A stretch of 64,000 nt of DNA from Nocardia altamirensis NBRC 108246 (GCF_001612685.1 NZ_BDAY01000025.1:1-64000), one strand, 5' to 3'; shown: positions 41,116 to 52,275, counted from the first letter of the stretch. The notes: generated by a model from the sequence alone, not told the origin. Made by a program: numbers and translations.

Positions 41116-42056
41116 CGTTGAATGTCGGCGCCTGCGAGCAGGTCGAGCTCGCGGCGCAGCGGCAAACCCGCCCAGTCGCCCTGCACGGACACCGCGAACG
41201 CGCCGCAGGTGGCGGCCAACCGCAGGCGCTGCCGGACCGAGACGTCGTCGAGGAACCCTGCGAGATACCCGGCCACGAACGCGTCACCGGCCCCGACCGG
41301 ATCGACCATCGTCACCGGGACCGCGGGCTGCCGGAACTGCCTGCCGCCGTGCAGGGCGAGCGCACCCGCCGCGCCGAGCTTGAGCACAACCTCCGACGGG
41401 CCAAATGCGGCAAGGGCTTCGGCCATCGCGGCCGGACTCGCGGTTGGCACAAGGAGCGCGGCCTCGTCGAGCCCGGCGAAGACGATGTCGGCGCGCGACA
41501 CCAGCACCGAAAGCTCGGCGGCCGCCGCCGATCTGGACCACAGCGCACTGCGGTAGTTGACGTCCAGCGACACCGGAACGCCCGCGCCGAGCGCCGCGTC
41601 GAGCGCGGTGTGCACCGCGTCGCGAGCAGACGCACTCAATGCCGGTGTGATGCCGGTCAGGTGCAAGATGCCTGCCGCGGCAACCTGTTCCGGATCGATC
41701 TCGGCCGCCGACAGCCGGGAGCCCGCCAAACCACGCCGGTAATAGGTGACCCGGATCCGGTCCGCGGTGCGGCGTTCCCGCAACATCAAACCGCTCGGCA
41801 GCTCCGGGTCGATCCGGCAGCGGGACACGTCGACGCGTTCGGCCCGCAGCCGGTCCAGCACCATGGTGCCGACCGCGTCGTCGCCGACGCTGCCGATCCA
41901 CGCGCTCTCGTGCCCCAACCGACGGACGCCGATGGCGACGGTCGCTTCGGCGCCCGCGAAATCCATCCGCATCGCGGCGCCGGGTGCCAAAGGTCCCGGC
42001 GCGGTCGCCGCGACAACACCGACGGCCTCGCCGAGCGTGATCAGACTGCCCCTCAT
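41112..42056 (-). CDS. PfkB-family sugar kinase, probable 2-keto-3-deoxygalactonate kinase
   Basis: About 314 residues from ATG 42056. The ribokinase-type fold shows 'GAEATVAIGVRRLGHESAWI' near the N-terminus and the PfkB signature with the catalytic Asp in 'VDPVGAGDAFVAGYLAGFLD'. Its place between the aldolase and dehydrogenase genes indicates phosphorylation of 2-keto-3-deoxygalactonate. E. coli DgoK belongs to another kinase family, so this would be a PfkB replacement resembling KdgK. The stop overlaps the SDR start. Confidence 0.82.
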   Translation of the reverse strand: MRGSLITLGEAVGVVAATAPGPLAPGAAMRMDFAGAEATVAIGVRRLGHESAWIGSVGDDAVGTMVLDRLRAERVDVSRCRIDPELPSGLMLRERRTADRIRVTYYRRGLAGSRLSAAEIDPEQVAAAGILHLTGITPALSASARDAVHTALDAALGAGVPVSLDVNYRSALWSRSAAAAELSVLVSRADIVFAGLDEAALLVPTASPAAMAEALAAFGPSEVVLKLGAAGALALHGGRQFRQPAVPVTMVDPVGAGDAFVAGYLAGFLDDVSVRQRLRLAATCGAFAVSVQGDWAGLPLRRELDLLAGADIQR

Positions 42057-42075
42057 GACATTCCGCTCCGATCGC

Positions 42076-42681
42076 TCAGCACAGCTGCTCGCGCAGGACG
42101 GACGCACGGTCGCGGAGTGCGTCGAGATCGCCACCGGTGCAGGCGTCGCCTAACAGTGGCGAGCCGATGCCGAGTGCTGTCGCGCCCGCGTCGAGGTAGG
42201 CCATGGCCTCGTCCAGGGCCACTCCGCCGGTGGGCACCAAGGGAATATCCGGCAGCGGGGCACGGATGGCTTTCACGTACTCGGGTCCGCCTACCGAGGC
42301 AGGGAAGACCTTCACCATGGTGCTGCCTGCGGTCCAGGCCCGATGAATCTCGGTGGGGGTCAACGCACCTGAGATCACCGGGACACCCAGTCGCCTGCCC
42401 TCCGCGATCACTTCCTCGCTGACGATCGGCGTGATCAAATATGCGGCACCGGCAGCGACCGCACGGCCCGCATCGGCGGCGGTCAGCACCGTACCGACGC
42501 CGATCGAATGCCCCGGGTAGTCCCGGAGCGCATCCAACGCACCGGCACTGGTGAGCGTGAATTCCACTGCGGTGATGCCGCATTCGTGCAGTACCGCGGC
42601 CACTTCGGCGAACCGATTCGCCGTCGGCGCCCGCAAGATCGCGATGACCGGCGTCTTCAGCTGCAACAGATCATCGGCCAT
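42076..42681 (-). CDS. 2-keto-3-deoxy-6-phosphogluconate/galactonate aldolase
   Basis: About 201 residues from ATG 42681. Class I KDPG-aldolase features: 'KTPVIAILRAPTANRFAE' at the start, base Glu in 'AVEFTLTSAG', Schiff-base Lys in 'STMVKVFPASVGG', and phosphate-binding 'VPTGGVALDE'. It splits the phosphorylated keto-deoxy acid to pyruvate and glyceraldehyde-3-phosphate. The start overlaps the lactonase stop by 11 bases; the kinase gene begins 19 bases after its stop. Confidence 0.88.
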   Translation of the reverse strand: MADDLLQLKTPVIAILRAPTANRFAEVAAVLHECGITAVEFTLTSAGALDALRDYPGHSIGVGTVLTAADAGRAVAAGAAYLITPIVSEEVIAEGRRLGVPVISGALTPTEIHRAWTAGSTMVKVFPASVGGPEYVKAIRAPLPDIPLVPTGGVALDEAMAYLDAGATALGIGSPLLGDACTGGDLDALRDRASVLREQLC

Positions 42682-43570
42682 CGCTACCCACCAACCCCGC
42701 GTCGGCGTAACGCATGCCGGGCACGCCGACAACACCGGGGATGCAGGCGAACAACCGCCCGGCGTCGGGCTCGTCGGCCGCCACGCCCTCCTTGGCGGTG
42801 GTGATCACCAAGACGTCCAAGTCCGGCCCGGCGAACACGCAACTGGAAACCTGGGACGGGCCGACGTCGATCACCGCGCGGCGCTGCCCGGCCGGGTCAA
42901 AGGCGTGCACCTGTCCCGCACCCCAGATCGCCACCCACACCCAACCCTGGGCATCCACGGTCAAGCCGTCCGGCTCGCCCGTTTCGAACCGCACGAACGG
43001 CCGTCCCGCGCCCAAAGTGCCGGTGGCAAGGTCGTATTCGAAGGCGTCGATCCGTTTCGTCGGACTGTCCGCGTAGTAGAGGGTGGCGCCGTCCGGACTC
43101 CAGCCGAGACCGTTGGAAATGGTGACACCGGCTCGCACCATGGCCAGTGCGCCGTCACCATCGATCCGGTAGAGGGCGGCGCTGCCCTGGACGCCGTCCT
43201 CGGACATCGTTCCCGCCAGCAGACGGCCGCGAGGATCGACCTTCGCGTCGTTCATCCGACGCCGAATCCCGTCGTCCGGCAACGGTATTGCCGCGACCGT
43301 GGTGACCTCGCCATCCTCGTCGAGCCGCACGACCTCGTCGCCCAATGTCGCAACCAGCGCGCCGGACTCGCACGACACCACCGCACTGACCGGCGGCGCC
43401 AAGCTGATCGTCGCGCGATGAACGAGGTCGAGGCCCGCCCGATCGAGCGCTGCACGATGAATATGCCCGCGCCGGATATCCACCCACCGCAGTTCATTGC
43501 CGTCCCACACCGGGCTCTCGCACAGTTGCCCCGGCGGCGGCGCACACGGCCGCGCCCGCATTGTGATCAT
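42671..43570 (-). CDS. SMP-30/gluconolactonase-type sugar lactonase
   Basis: 299 residues, a six-bladed propeller of the SMP-30 family. Metal-site residues fit Glu in 'CESPVWDGNELRWVDI', Asn in 'RRMNDAKVDPRGRLLAGTM', Asn in 'ISNGLGWSPDG' and Asp in 'ETGEPDGLTVD'. It opens the sugar lactone made by the dehydrogenase to the aldonate used by DgoD. AGGAGGAACG directly before the ATG is a strong ribosome site. Cytosolic; no signal peptide. Confidence 0.88.
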   Translation of the reverse strand: MITMRARPCAPPPGQLCESPVWDGNELRWVDIRRGHIHRAALDRAGLDLVHRATISLAPPVSAVVSCESGALVATLGDEVVRLDEDGEVTTVAAIPLPDDGIRRRMNDAKVDPRGRLLAGTMSEDGVQGSAALYRIDGDGALAMVRAGVTISNGLGWSPDGATLYYADSPTKRIDAFEYDLATGTLGAGRPFVRFETGEPDGLTVDAQGWVWVAIWGAGQVHAFDPAGQRRAVIDVGPSQVSSCVFAGPDLDVLVITTAKEGVAADEPDAGRLFACIPGVVGVPGMRYADAGLVGSDGR

Positions 43571-43600
43571 CGTTCCTCCTGAGATATCGGCCAGACGGGG

Positions 43601-44656
43601 CTAGGTCGGCAACCCGACCGCCCGCTCACCACTGCGTCGCTGCTGAATCACCACCGCGGCCACCAGCAACGCACCCTGTGCCACGTTCTGCCAGAACGTG
43701 TTCACACCAACCACATTCAGCCCGTTGTCCAGCGCACCGAGCAGCACGACGGCAAGCAACGTGCCGCCGACCGTCCCCTTGCCGCCCTTGAGCGCACACC
43801 CGCCGAGCGCCGCCGCGGTGATCGCCTTCAACTCCAGACCCTCACTACCCGACACCGGCTGTCCCGATCCGGTCCGCGCGGTCAGGATGATCCCCGCGAT
43901 CGCGGCGACCACACCGGCGAGCACGAACACCGCGATCAGATACTTGTTGATGTTGATGCCGGAAAGCCGTGCGGCAGTGTCGTTCCCGCCGATGGCGTAG
44001 ATGTTGCGCCCGATATCGGTGTACTTCAGCAGCACGTGCACGCTCAATGCGACGATCGCGAGGATCAGCACCGGCACCGGAAGTCCGGCGATCTTGCCGC
44101 GCGCCAGGAAGATGAACACATCGTTGTCCAGCACGAAACCCTGCGCCTTGCCGCCCGAGATCAGTTGGGCCAGACCCTTGTACGCGGCCAGCGTGGCCAA
44201 CGTCGCGATCACCGGATTCACCCGGCCGTACACGATGATCAGCCCGTTCACCGCGCCGAGCAGCACGCCGACGCCGATCGCGGCGAGGACGCCGAGCACC
44301 GCGTTGCCCGAGGTCGCGGTGAACGCCATCGCGCTGATCACCGAGGCGACCCCGGCCTGCGAACCGACCGAGATATCGAGCGCCCCGCAGATGATCACCA
44401 CCGTCTGCACCACGGCGAGCAGGCCGAATACCGTGACCGCGTCGCCGATTCCGGCCAGGTTCTTGGGATCGAGATAGCCGTCGTTGAGCGAGCCGAAGAT
44501 CGCGACGATGACCGCGAGTGCGCCGATCAGGCTGAGATTTCCGGGTCCGATCGCGTGGAGCACCCGTCGCGGGGTCAGTGCCGCGAAGCGGTTCGGCGGG
44601 GGCGATGGCGCGACAGTGACTGCCGCAGGCTGTACTTCGAGTTGCTGCTCGGTCAT
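43601..44656 (-). CDS. sugar ABC transporter permease (CUT2 family)
   Basis: About 351 residues from ATG 44656 with some ten hydrophobic segments. The RbsC-type signature appears in 'GALDISVGSQAGVASVISAM', 'GRVNPVIATLATLAAYKGLA' and 'AITAAALGGCALKGGKGTVG'. CUT2 permeases work as homodimers with one double-ATPase subunit. It follows the ATPase gene by seven bases. The pathway genes suggest galactose or a related aldose as cargo. Confidence 0.9.
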   Translation of the reverse strand: MTEQQLEVQPAAVTVAPSPPPNRFAALTPRRVLHAIGPGNLSLIGALAVIVAIFGSLNDGYLDPKNLAGIGDAVTVFGLLAVVQTVVIICGALDISVGSQAGVASVISAMAFTATSGNAVLGVLAAIGVGVLLGAVNGLIIVYGRVNPVIATLATLAAYKGLAQLISGGKAQGFVLDNDVFIFLARGKIAGLPVPVLILAIVALSVHVLLKYTDIGRNIYAIGGNDTAARLSGININKYLIAVFVLAGVVAAIAGIILTARTGSGQPVSGSEGLELKAITAAALGGCALKGGKGTVGGTLLAVVLLGALDNGLNVVGVNTFWQNVAQGALLVAAVVIQQRRSGERAVGLPT

Positions 44657-44663
44657 TGGTTTC

Positions 44664-46159
<1,496 letters not shown>

Positions 46160-46169
<10 letters not shown>

Positions 46170-47209
46170 GGGACGCCGACCTGCTGCCACGTGCTCGCGT
46201 CGACCATCGTCGTCGGCGCGAAAGCCTCCGGCGGCATGGCCTTCCCGTTCTTCAAGTAGTCGTAGATCGTCTGCACCGCCAGCGCGCCGACGTCCTTGCC
46301 GTTGATGAACAGTGCCGCTTTGAATCCGGTCGGCTTGCCGCCGCGCCATTCCTTGCAGGCCAGGTAGGCGCCGAGGCCGACGCCGAGCACGTTCTCCGCG
46401 GCGTATCCGGAGTTCTGGATGGCCGCGACGCCACCGCTGACGTTCTCGTCGTTGCAGCCCATGACAATCCAGTTCTTCACCGACCGATTGCCCGCGACGG
46501 TCGCGGAGATCTTGTTCTGCGCGTCCGACGGTGTGTTGTCGGTGCCGACGTCGATCACCCGCACGTCGACGCCCGCGGCCGCGCGGAAGGCTTTCTTGTT
46601 CGCCTCGACGCGGTCGGTGCAGACCGTCACGTCCTGCTTCCACGCATCGACGATCGCGGTCTCCTCCGGCTTCCAGCCCGCCTTCTTGAAGTCCTCGCCC
46701 GCGCGGCGGCCGACCTCGGTGCCCATCTGCGTTCCGCTGAACCCGACGCGCGGAACCAGTTGGTCCTTGGCGCATTTCGCCGGATCTGGTCCGGTCGTGC
46801 AGACCTGGTCGTCGGAGGTGAGCAGGGCAACGCCACCGGTCTTGGTGAGCTGGGCGACCTGCGGGCCGACCGACGGATCCGGCACCACCACGATGACGCC
46901 GCTGGCCTTCTGGTTGATCGCGTTGTTGACCTCGGTGACCGCCTTGTTCGCGTCGTTGCCCAGGTTGACGACCTTCAGATCGATCCCGAGTTCCTTGGCC
47001 TTGGCCTTGGCGCCGTCGGCCTCGCCGATGAAGTACTCCTGGTCACCCTGTTTCTGGGCGTAGACCAGGCTGATCGGACCCGTCTGGTGCTGCGGGCCGG
47101 TGGCCGCCGAGTCGCTTTCCTTGCCCGACGAGCAGGCGGTCGCGACCAGCGCGAGCGACACTCCGCACAAAACGGCACTGGTCCAACGTCGTCGATGGGT
47201 CCAGGACAT
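46160..47209 (-). CDS. sugar ABC transporter substrate-binding lipoprotein
   Basis: 349 residues. An Arg-rich N-region and hydrophobic core end in the lipobox 'LVATACSSG', so Cys is lipidated and the protein sits outside the membrane. The periplasmic-binding-protein type I fold is indicated by 'ISLVYAQKQGDQEYFIGEAD', 'GVIVVVPDPSVGPQVAQ' and 'WIVMGCNDENVSGGVAAI', close to arabinose/galactose-binding proteins. It heads the eight-gene operon and is divergent from the ROK regulator. Confidence 0.9.
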
Positions 47210-47262
47210 GGGGCACTCCTAGGTGATCTGACGCATACTCGCGTCGCAAAGTGATGTGGGTT

Positions 47263-47297
47263 ACAGTAAGACTTCCGCTAACTGTTGTAAATACTGT
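47263..47297. promoter_or_regulatory. candidate operator between sugar operon and ROK regulator
   Basis: ACAGTA (47263-47268) and TACTGT (47292-47297) are inverted half-sites in the divergent promoter, with a related direct pair AACTGTTG / TACTGTTG in the right half. ROK repressors commonly bind such dyads; assignment is inferred from position. Confidence 0.45.
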
Positions 47298-47347
47298 TGG
47301 CCGAAATCGTTCGGTATGGTGGCGACCACTCAGGGAGGAGCCCGACC

Positions 47348-48580
47348 GTGTATCAGCTGACCGCGCGCGACATCCGACGGCGCAACAGGTTCGGCGTACT
47401 GCAGGCGGTGTACGCCGCCGACGGGCACATCAGCAGGCAAGAGATCGCGCGGGCGACCGGGCTGTCGTTCGCCACGGTCGGCAACATGATCGCCGAACTG
47501 CTCGACGTCGGCGTGCTCGCCGAACTCGGGTACGACGCGCCGGGCATCGGCAGACCGCGCGCGCAGCTGGCCATCAATCCCGAGCGCGGCATGCTGGTCG
47601 GTGTCGACATCGCCGAAACCGCCATCCATTTCGACCTTTTCGACCTGGCGATGACGGTGCTGCGTTCAGTCGAGATCCCCGTCGATGCGGCGGCCACCGA
47701 GCCCGACGATGTCGCGGCGCTGATCATCCGCGGGATCCGCGAGGTCACCGCGGGCGATGCCGACAAGGTGCTCGGCGTCGGCTTGAGCGTGCCTGGTCTC
47801 GTCGAACCCGAGGGCGGCGTTTCGGTGTTCTCGCCGTATTGGCACTGGCACGACGTGCCGCTGCGGGCGTTGCTCGAACAGCACCTCCCCCACCCGCTCT
47901 ATCTCGACAATCCGCTGAAAGCCAGTACCGCGGCGCATCTGTGGTTCGGCGCGGGGCGTGACGTAGACGATCTGATCGTCGTCACGCTCCGGGCCGGCGT
48001 CGGCATCGGCGTGGTGGTCGAAGGAACGCTCTATCGCGGTGTCACCAACAGCGCAGGCGAGTGGGGCCACACCAACCTGGTCCTCGATGGCCGCGAATGC
48101 CGTTGCGGGCGAATGGGTTGCGTCGAGGCGTACGTCGGCGCACCCGGCATCGTGCGCACGTTGCGCGAGCTCGCGCCGTCCAGCCCGTTGCTCGGCGCCG
48201 ACGACGCGGCCACCATCGTGGCGATCGCCGAGGCCGCCGCGCAGGGCAACAGCACCGCGCTGCAGGTGATCGACAAGACCGGGCACTACCTCGGCGTCGC
48301 CGTCGCCAACCTGGTCAACCTGTTCAACCCGAGAACCATGGTGTTCGGCGACCTGATCGCAGACCAGCTCGGCGAGCCACTGCTGGAGGTAACCCGCCGG
48401 GTCGCGGCCCGCCACGCCATGACCGACCCGTTCGACGCAGTGGCACTGCAACTTTCGACGTTGCCGCACAACCCGGCCAGCCTCGGCGCCGCCACCTTCG
48501 CGCTGGAAGGCTTTCTCGCCGACCGGGAAACCTTCGGTTCGGTCGCCGCCCGCCGCGCCATGCGGACCTCCGCCACCTGA
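47348..48580 (+). CDS. ROK family transcriptional repressor
   Basis: About 410 residues from GTG 47348 with GGGAGGAG upstream. An N-terminal winged HTH ('RRRNRFGVLQAVYAADGHIS', 'EIARATGLSFATVGNMIAEL') is followed by a ROK domain: ATP/sugar region 'LVGVDIAETAIHFDLFDLAM', 'TLRAGVGIGVVVEG', 'NSAGEWGHTNL' and the zinc motif Cys-x-Cys-x-x-x-x-Cys in 'CRCGRMGCVE'. It likely represses the divergent sugar operon and releases DNA on binding a sugar intermediate. Confidence 0.9.
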   Translation: MYQLTARDIRRRNRFGVLQAVYAADGHISRQEIARATGLSFATVGNMIAELLDVGVLAELGYDAPGIGRPRAQLAINPERGMLVGVDIAETAIHFDLFDLAMTVLRSVEIPVDAAATEPDDVAALIIRGIREVTAGDADKVLGVGLSVPGLVEPEGGVSVFSPYWHWHDVPLRALLEQHLPHPLYLDNPLKASTAAHLWFGAGRDVDDLIVVTLRAGVGIGVVVEGTLYRGVTNSAGEWGHTNLVLDGRECRCGRMGCVEAYVGAPGIVRTLRELAPSSPLLGADDAATIVAIAEAAAQGNSTALQVIDKTGHYLGVAVANLVNLFNPRTMVFGDLIADQLGEPLLEVTRRVAARHAMTDPFDAVALQLSTLPHNPASLGAATFALEGFLADRETFGSVAARRAMRTSAT

Positions 48581-48660
48581 TCGATCAGAGCCATTCCGAA
48601 ATCTGGATGACGAGGCCGTTCGGCACACGGAACGCTACGCCGCGCGGTGGCAAGCCGAGT

Positions 48661-49287
48661 TCACGCGCGGGTGTCCGGCGGAAACTCGACCAGAATGCGC
48701 ACCCATGGACGCAGCGTCGCGAGCAGGTCGCGCAACCATTGCATCGGCTGGTCCGGTTCGATAATCCCTTCGATCGCAACGCCTTTGCCGAGAGCGAGGA
48801 CGAGTCTGGCGAGCGTGTGCGGCTCGATCGGGACGGCAAGGCCGCTGTCATCGATCAGCTGCGTGATCAGTCCGCTGACCGTGTCGCGGGCGGCGGCATC
48901 GTGCGCGGCCAGCTGGGCCCGCAGTGTCGGGCTGGTGCGGGCGGCGAGCGCCATCTCCGATTTGAGCAGGGCCCAACGCGGATCACCGGCTGCGGTGACC
49001 AGCCAACTCTCGAAGGCGTCGAATCGGTCCTCGATCGATCCGCTGCCGAGCGCCGCCCGGACGGCGTCGAACTCCTCGGCCGTGTGCCGGTCCAGCACAG
49101 CCAATGCCAGTTCTTCTTTGCTGGCGAAGTTCGAGTACACCGCCCCTCGGCTGTATCCGGCGGCCTCGGCGACCTGGTTGTTCGAGGTTGCGACGTATCC
49201 GTTCGCCAAGAACAGCCCGGTGGCGGACGCGATCAGGTCGGCCCGCGTCCGAGCTTGAGATTCGGCACGGCTCAACCGCTTCCGCAT
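48661..49287 (-). CDS. TetR family transcriptional regulator
   Basis: 208 residues from ATG 49287. The HTH reads 'ARTRADLIASATGLFLANG' to 'AGYSRGAVYSNFASKEELAL', a canonical TetR form. The longer frame runs through the promoter and is rejected. It is divergent from the SDR gene at 49442, with a perfect 11-base inverted repeat between them (49324-49360), so the pair is probably self-contained: regulator and regulated dehydrogenase. Confidence 0.9.
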   Translation of the reverse strand: MRKRLSRAESQARTRADLIASATGLFLANGYVATSNNQVAEAAGYSRGAVYSNFASKEELALAVLDRHTAEEFDAVRAALGSGSIEDRFDAFESWLVTAAGDPRWALLKSEMALAARTSPTLRAQLAAHDAAARDTVSGLITQLIDDSGLAVPIEPHTLARLVLALGKGVAIEGIIEPDQPMQWLRDLLATLRPWVRILVEFPPDTRA

Positions 49288-49323
49288 CGCTCGACCATAG
49301 CGGGACACGCCGAGCGGCGCGCC

Positions 49324-49360
49324 AGCGGCATCCAGATGCCATTGACATTTGGATGCCGCT
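49324..49360. promoter_or_regulatory. 11-base perfect inverted repeat, TetR operator candidate
   Basis: AGCGGCATCCA (49324-49334) and TGGATGCCGCT (49350-49360) are exact complements 15 bases apart. A direct repeat TGACATTTG also occurs at 49343 and 49360. The site is 37 bases before the TetR start and 81 before the SDR start. Confidence 0.75.
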
Positions 49361-49441
49361 GACATTTGATCGATGCGAACGAGTCGGGGTCCAGACCGGT
49401 ATTCGCCTGGGGAACTTCGTCTTTCGTCGCGAGGAGGGCAC

Positions 49442-50329
49442 ATGTCCAGCTATCCGGAACGCTCGATCGCAGGAAAGCAGATCGTCATCACCGGAGCCAC
49501 CAACGGCATCGGCAAGGAGATCGCCAGAGCGCTGGCCCGCCGCGGCGCGGATATCACCATCCTGGCCCGCAACGAAACCAAGGCGGCGCAGGTGATTCGC
49601 GAGCTGTCCGACCAGGACGGCGCCACCGGCACGCTGGCCTACGTTCGCGGCGACCTGGCCGACCTCACCTCGGTACGCGCAGCCGCCGCCGAGATCTCGG
49701 CGTGCCACCCGAAGATCGACACCCTGATCAACAACGCGGGCATTCACGCCTTCGCCGCCGACCGCACCGCCGACGGCTATGAGCTGATGATGGGCACCAA
49801 TCATCTCGGCCCGTTCCTGCTCACCAATCTGCTGCTCGCCCAGATGCACTCGGCTGCGCCGTCCCGCATCGTCGTCACCGCCTCCGAGGCGCACCGCGGC
49901 GCGCTCGGCGTCGATGTCGACCGCCTGTCCGACCCGCTGACGCACGGCACCGTCGGCTCCGTTCCGGTCTACGCACGGTCGAAGCTGATGAACATCCTGT
50001 TCACCCAGGAATTGGCGAAACGTCTTGCCGGAACACAGGTCACGGTGAACGCCTTCTGTCCCGGCGCGGTATCCAGCGGTCTGGTGCGCGACAGTCGCCT
50101 GCTCACCGCCGCCGCGCGCACCGCATCCGCCAGCCCCTTGATCCGGCGACCCGACCAAGGTGCCCGCATGGGCATTCGCCTGGTCCTCGATGCCGACCTG
50201 GCCGACACCACCGGCCGCTTCTTCACCTCGACCCCCGGCCTCCGCTTCCTGCCCACCGTGCGCGCCCGTACGAATACGGCCCTCCAGCAACAAGTCTGGG
50301 ATCGCTCCGCCGAACTCGTCGGCCTCTGA
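49442..50329 (+). CDS. SDR oxidoreductase, retinol-dehydrogenase/protochlorophyllide-reductase-like
   Basis: 295 residues from ATG 49442. 'QIVITGATNGIGKEIARALA' binds NAD(P), 'DTLINNAGIHAF' follows, 'VVTASEAHRG' carries Ser and 'VYARSKLMNILFTQELAKR' carries Tyr-x-x-x-Lys. The 'GYELMMGTNHLGPFLLTNLL' stretch is typical of the extended retinol-dehydrogenase-like group. Substrate unknown. Its promoter region holds the operator for the divergent TetR. Confidence 0.87.
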   Translation: MSSYPERSIAGKQIVITGATNGIGKEIARALARRGADITILARNETKAAQVIRELSDQDGATGTLAYVRGDLADLTSVRAAAAEISACHPKIDTLINNAGIHAFAADRTADGYELMMGTNHLGPFLLTNLLLAQMHSAAPSRIVVTASEAHRGALGVDVDRLSDPLTHGTVGSVPVYARSKLMNILFTQELAKRLAGTQVTVNAFCPGAVSSGLVRDSRLLTAAARTASASPLIRRPDQGARMGIRLVLDADLADTTGRFFTSTPGLRFLPTVRARTNTALQQQVWDRSAELVGL

Positions 50330-50380
50330 TACCCACTGTTGTGCTCAGCTCCGGCGACCCGATGAGTACCATCGTTGCGG

Positions 50381-50863
50381 ATGGATGAGATCACCGCACT
50401 GGCCGCCGAACTCGGTGCCCGACTGCGGCCACTGCGCGCACAGGTCGCCACCGCCGAGTCGTGCACCGGAGGCGGCATCGCCGAGGCGATAACCAGGATC
50501 CCCGGCAGCTCGCGGTGGTTCGAAGCAGGCTTCGTCACCTACTCCAATCGGCAGAAGACCCGGCAGCTCGGCGTGCCCGCCGCACTGTTCGATCAGGTCG
50601 GCGCGGTCAGCCGCGAGGTCGTCGAGGCGATGGCCCGCGGCGCCAAGGCCGCGACAGACGCCCAGTTCACCGTTGCGGTCAGCGGCATCGCCGGTCCGGA
50701 CGGCGGGTCTCCGGAAAAGCCGGTGGGCACGGTGTGGTTTGCCTGGTGTGCAGGCGATGAGGTGGTGACCGAGCAACGACAGTTCCCCGGCGACCGCGAC
50801 GAGGTCCGTCGGCAGACCGTGCGTGTCGCCTTCGAAGGCCTGGTGCGGCTAGCCGGGCCATAG
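50381..50863 (+). CDS. pncC: CinA C-terminal-domain nicotinamide-nucleotide amidohydrolase
   Basis: About 160 residues, matching only the C-terminal amidase domain of CinA. 'TAESCTGGGIAEAITRIPGS' contains the catalytic Ser and conserved glycines; 'GFVTYSNRQKTRQLGVP' and 'AVSGIAGPDGGSPEKPVGTV' complete the family pattern. It deamidates NMN to nicotinic acid mononucleotide in pyridine nucleotide recycling. ATG 50381 is preferred to a TTG at 50375. It appears monocistronic. Confidence 0.9.
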   Translation: MDEITALAAELGARLRPLRAQVATAESCTGGGIAEAITRIPGSSRWFEAGFVTYSNRQKTRQLGVPAALFDQVGAVSREVVEAMARGAKAATDAQFTVAVSGIAGPDGGSPEKPVGTVWFAWCAGDEVVTEQRQFPGDRDEVRRQTVRVAFEGLVRLAGP

Positions 50864-51012
50864 CGGCCACGGTGCAGGCCGCGCCGACCGGCCGGTGCTG
50901 TCATTGCCGAAACGAGGCGGTGGTTCGAGTGACCGCCGATCCAACCCGCTCGCGGCTCCACACCGGGATTTCTGGCACAGACTGCACTGCCGCACCGGCT
51001 GCGGACCGACGC

Positions 51013-52275
51013 TTACTGCACTGCCGCATAGGCTGCCGCCTGAAAGTCCTTGTGCAGTTGGGGCGTTCCCGGACCGTCGAGGGCCCGCTGGGTGAGAACG
51101 AGGACGGTGAGGTCGTGGCGTGGGTCGGCGAGCCAGGAGGTGCCGAAGCCGCCGAACCAGCCGTAGGCGCCGTCTCGGTTGACCGAAACACCATAGCCCC
51201 AGGAGTTTTCGGTGAAGAAGTCCGGGTCCAGGCCGCCTGCGGCGCGCTGCTCGGGGGTGAGCTGGCCGGTGGTCATGGCGCGCACCGATGCCGCGGACAG
51301 GATGGGAGCGCCGCCGCGTAAGAGCATGCGGGAGAACGCGAACATGTCGTCGACGGTCGAAACCAGTCCGGCCGCACCGTCACCGAAGGCGGGCGGTTTC
51401 GACCAGGCGCCGTCCGGGGTGTCCATCACGGTCAGTCCGTTCGGTGTCGGCAGGTACGCGGTGGCGAGCCTGCTGGTGTCGGATGCCCAGAAGGCGGTGT
51501 CGCGCATGCCGAGTGGTTCGAAGATCCGGTGGCGCAGGACGTCGGCGAAGGGTTCGTGGTGCGCGCGAGACAAGAGGACGCCGAGGATCGACGAGCCGGT
51601 GTTGTAGAGCCAGCGGGCGCCGGGCTGGGCAAGCAGCGGGAGGCGGCCGAGCGCGGCGATCCAGGCGTCGGGATCGGGCTGTTCCTGCGGCGCCGGTGGA
51701 CCGAACGTGCCGAGACGCGCGGCATCGGCCGCCGCGATCACCGGCCATGGCGTTGTGGCGGTGAGCAATTCGGCGGACATTCCGTATCCGCAGGTGAAGG
51801 CAAGCAGGTCGCGGATGGTCGGCTGCCGGTCGGCGGGCACCGTGTCGTCGAGTGGACCGTCGGGCCTGCGGAGCACTCGGCGGTCGGCCAGTTCCGGCAG
51901 CAATCGATCGACGGGCTCATCGAGCCGGAAGAGCCCGGCTTCGGCGGCGGCGAGGGTCGCCACCGCGGTGATCGGCTTCGTCATCGACGCGATCCGGAAT
52001 ACCGAGTCGCGGTGCACCGGACGACATTCGACGGCCAGCGTGCCTGCGGACGCCACGTGGGCCTCATCGCCGCGGGCGACCAGCGCGACGAGTCCTGGCA
52101 CGGTGGTCGGCCCGACGCCGCGCGCTGCCACGTCGCGGAATTCCCGCAGCCCTCGCTCCGCCAATGCCGGTGCGGGCGAGCCACGATCGCTACACCCCGC
52201 CGCGGCGACGAGCGCGGCGGCGCCCAGGATCCGGAACGCATCGCGGCGGTCGAGCGGCTTCGACAACACGGTCAC
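51013..52275 (-). CDS. serine beta-lactamase-fold hydrolase, lipoprotein
   Basis: 420 residues from GTG 52275 with AAGGAGAT upstream. An N-terminal Arg-Arg-Asp-Ala-Phe motif, hydrophobic core and lipobox 'LVAAAGCSD' suggest Tat- or Sec-exported lipoprotein. The Ser-x-x-Lys site is in 'RIASMTKPITAVATLA', the Tyr motif in 'RWLYNTGSSILGVLLS', and a late Gly-rich 'GWFGGFGTSWLAD' replaces the Lys-Thr-Gly or His-x-Gly triad. Family members include esterases and DD-peptidases; true beta-lactamase activity is not implied. Confidence 0.85.
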   Translation of the reverse strand: MTVLSKPLDRRDAFRILGAAALVAAAGCSDRGSPAPALAERGLREFRDVAARGVGPTTVPGLVALVARGDEAHVASAGTLAVECRPVHRDSVFRIASMTKPITAVATLAAAEAGLFRLDEPVDRLLPELADRRVLRRPDGPLDDTVPADRQPTIRDLLAFTCGYGMSAELLTATTPWPVIAAADAARLGTFGPPAPQEQPDPDAWIAALGRLPLLAQPGARWLYNTGSSILGVLLSRAHHEPFADVLRHRIFEPLGMRDTAFWASDTSRLATAYLPTPNGLTVMDTPDGAWSKPPAFGDGAAGLVSTVDDMFAFSRMLLRGGAPILSAASVRAMTTGQLTPEQRAAGGLDPDFFTENSWGYGVSVNRDGAYGWFGGFGTSWLADPRHDLTVLVLTQRALDGPGTPQLHKDFQAAAYAAVQ

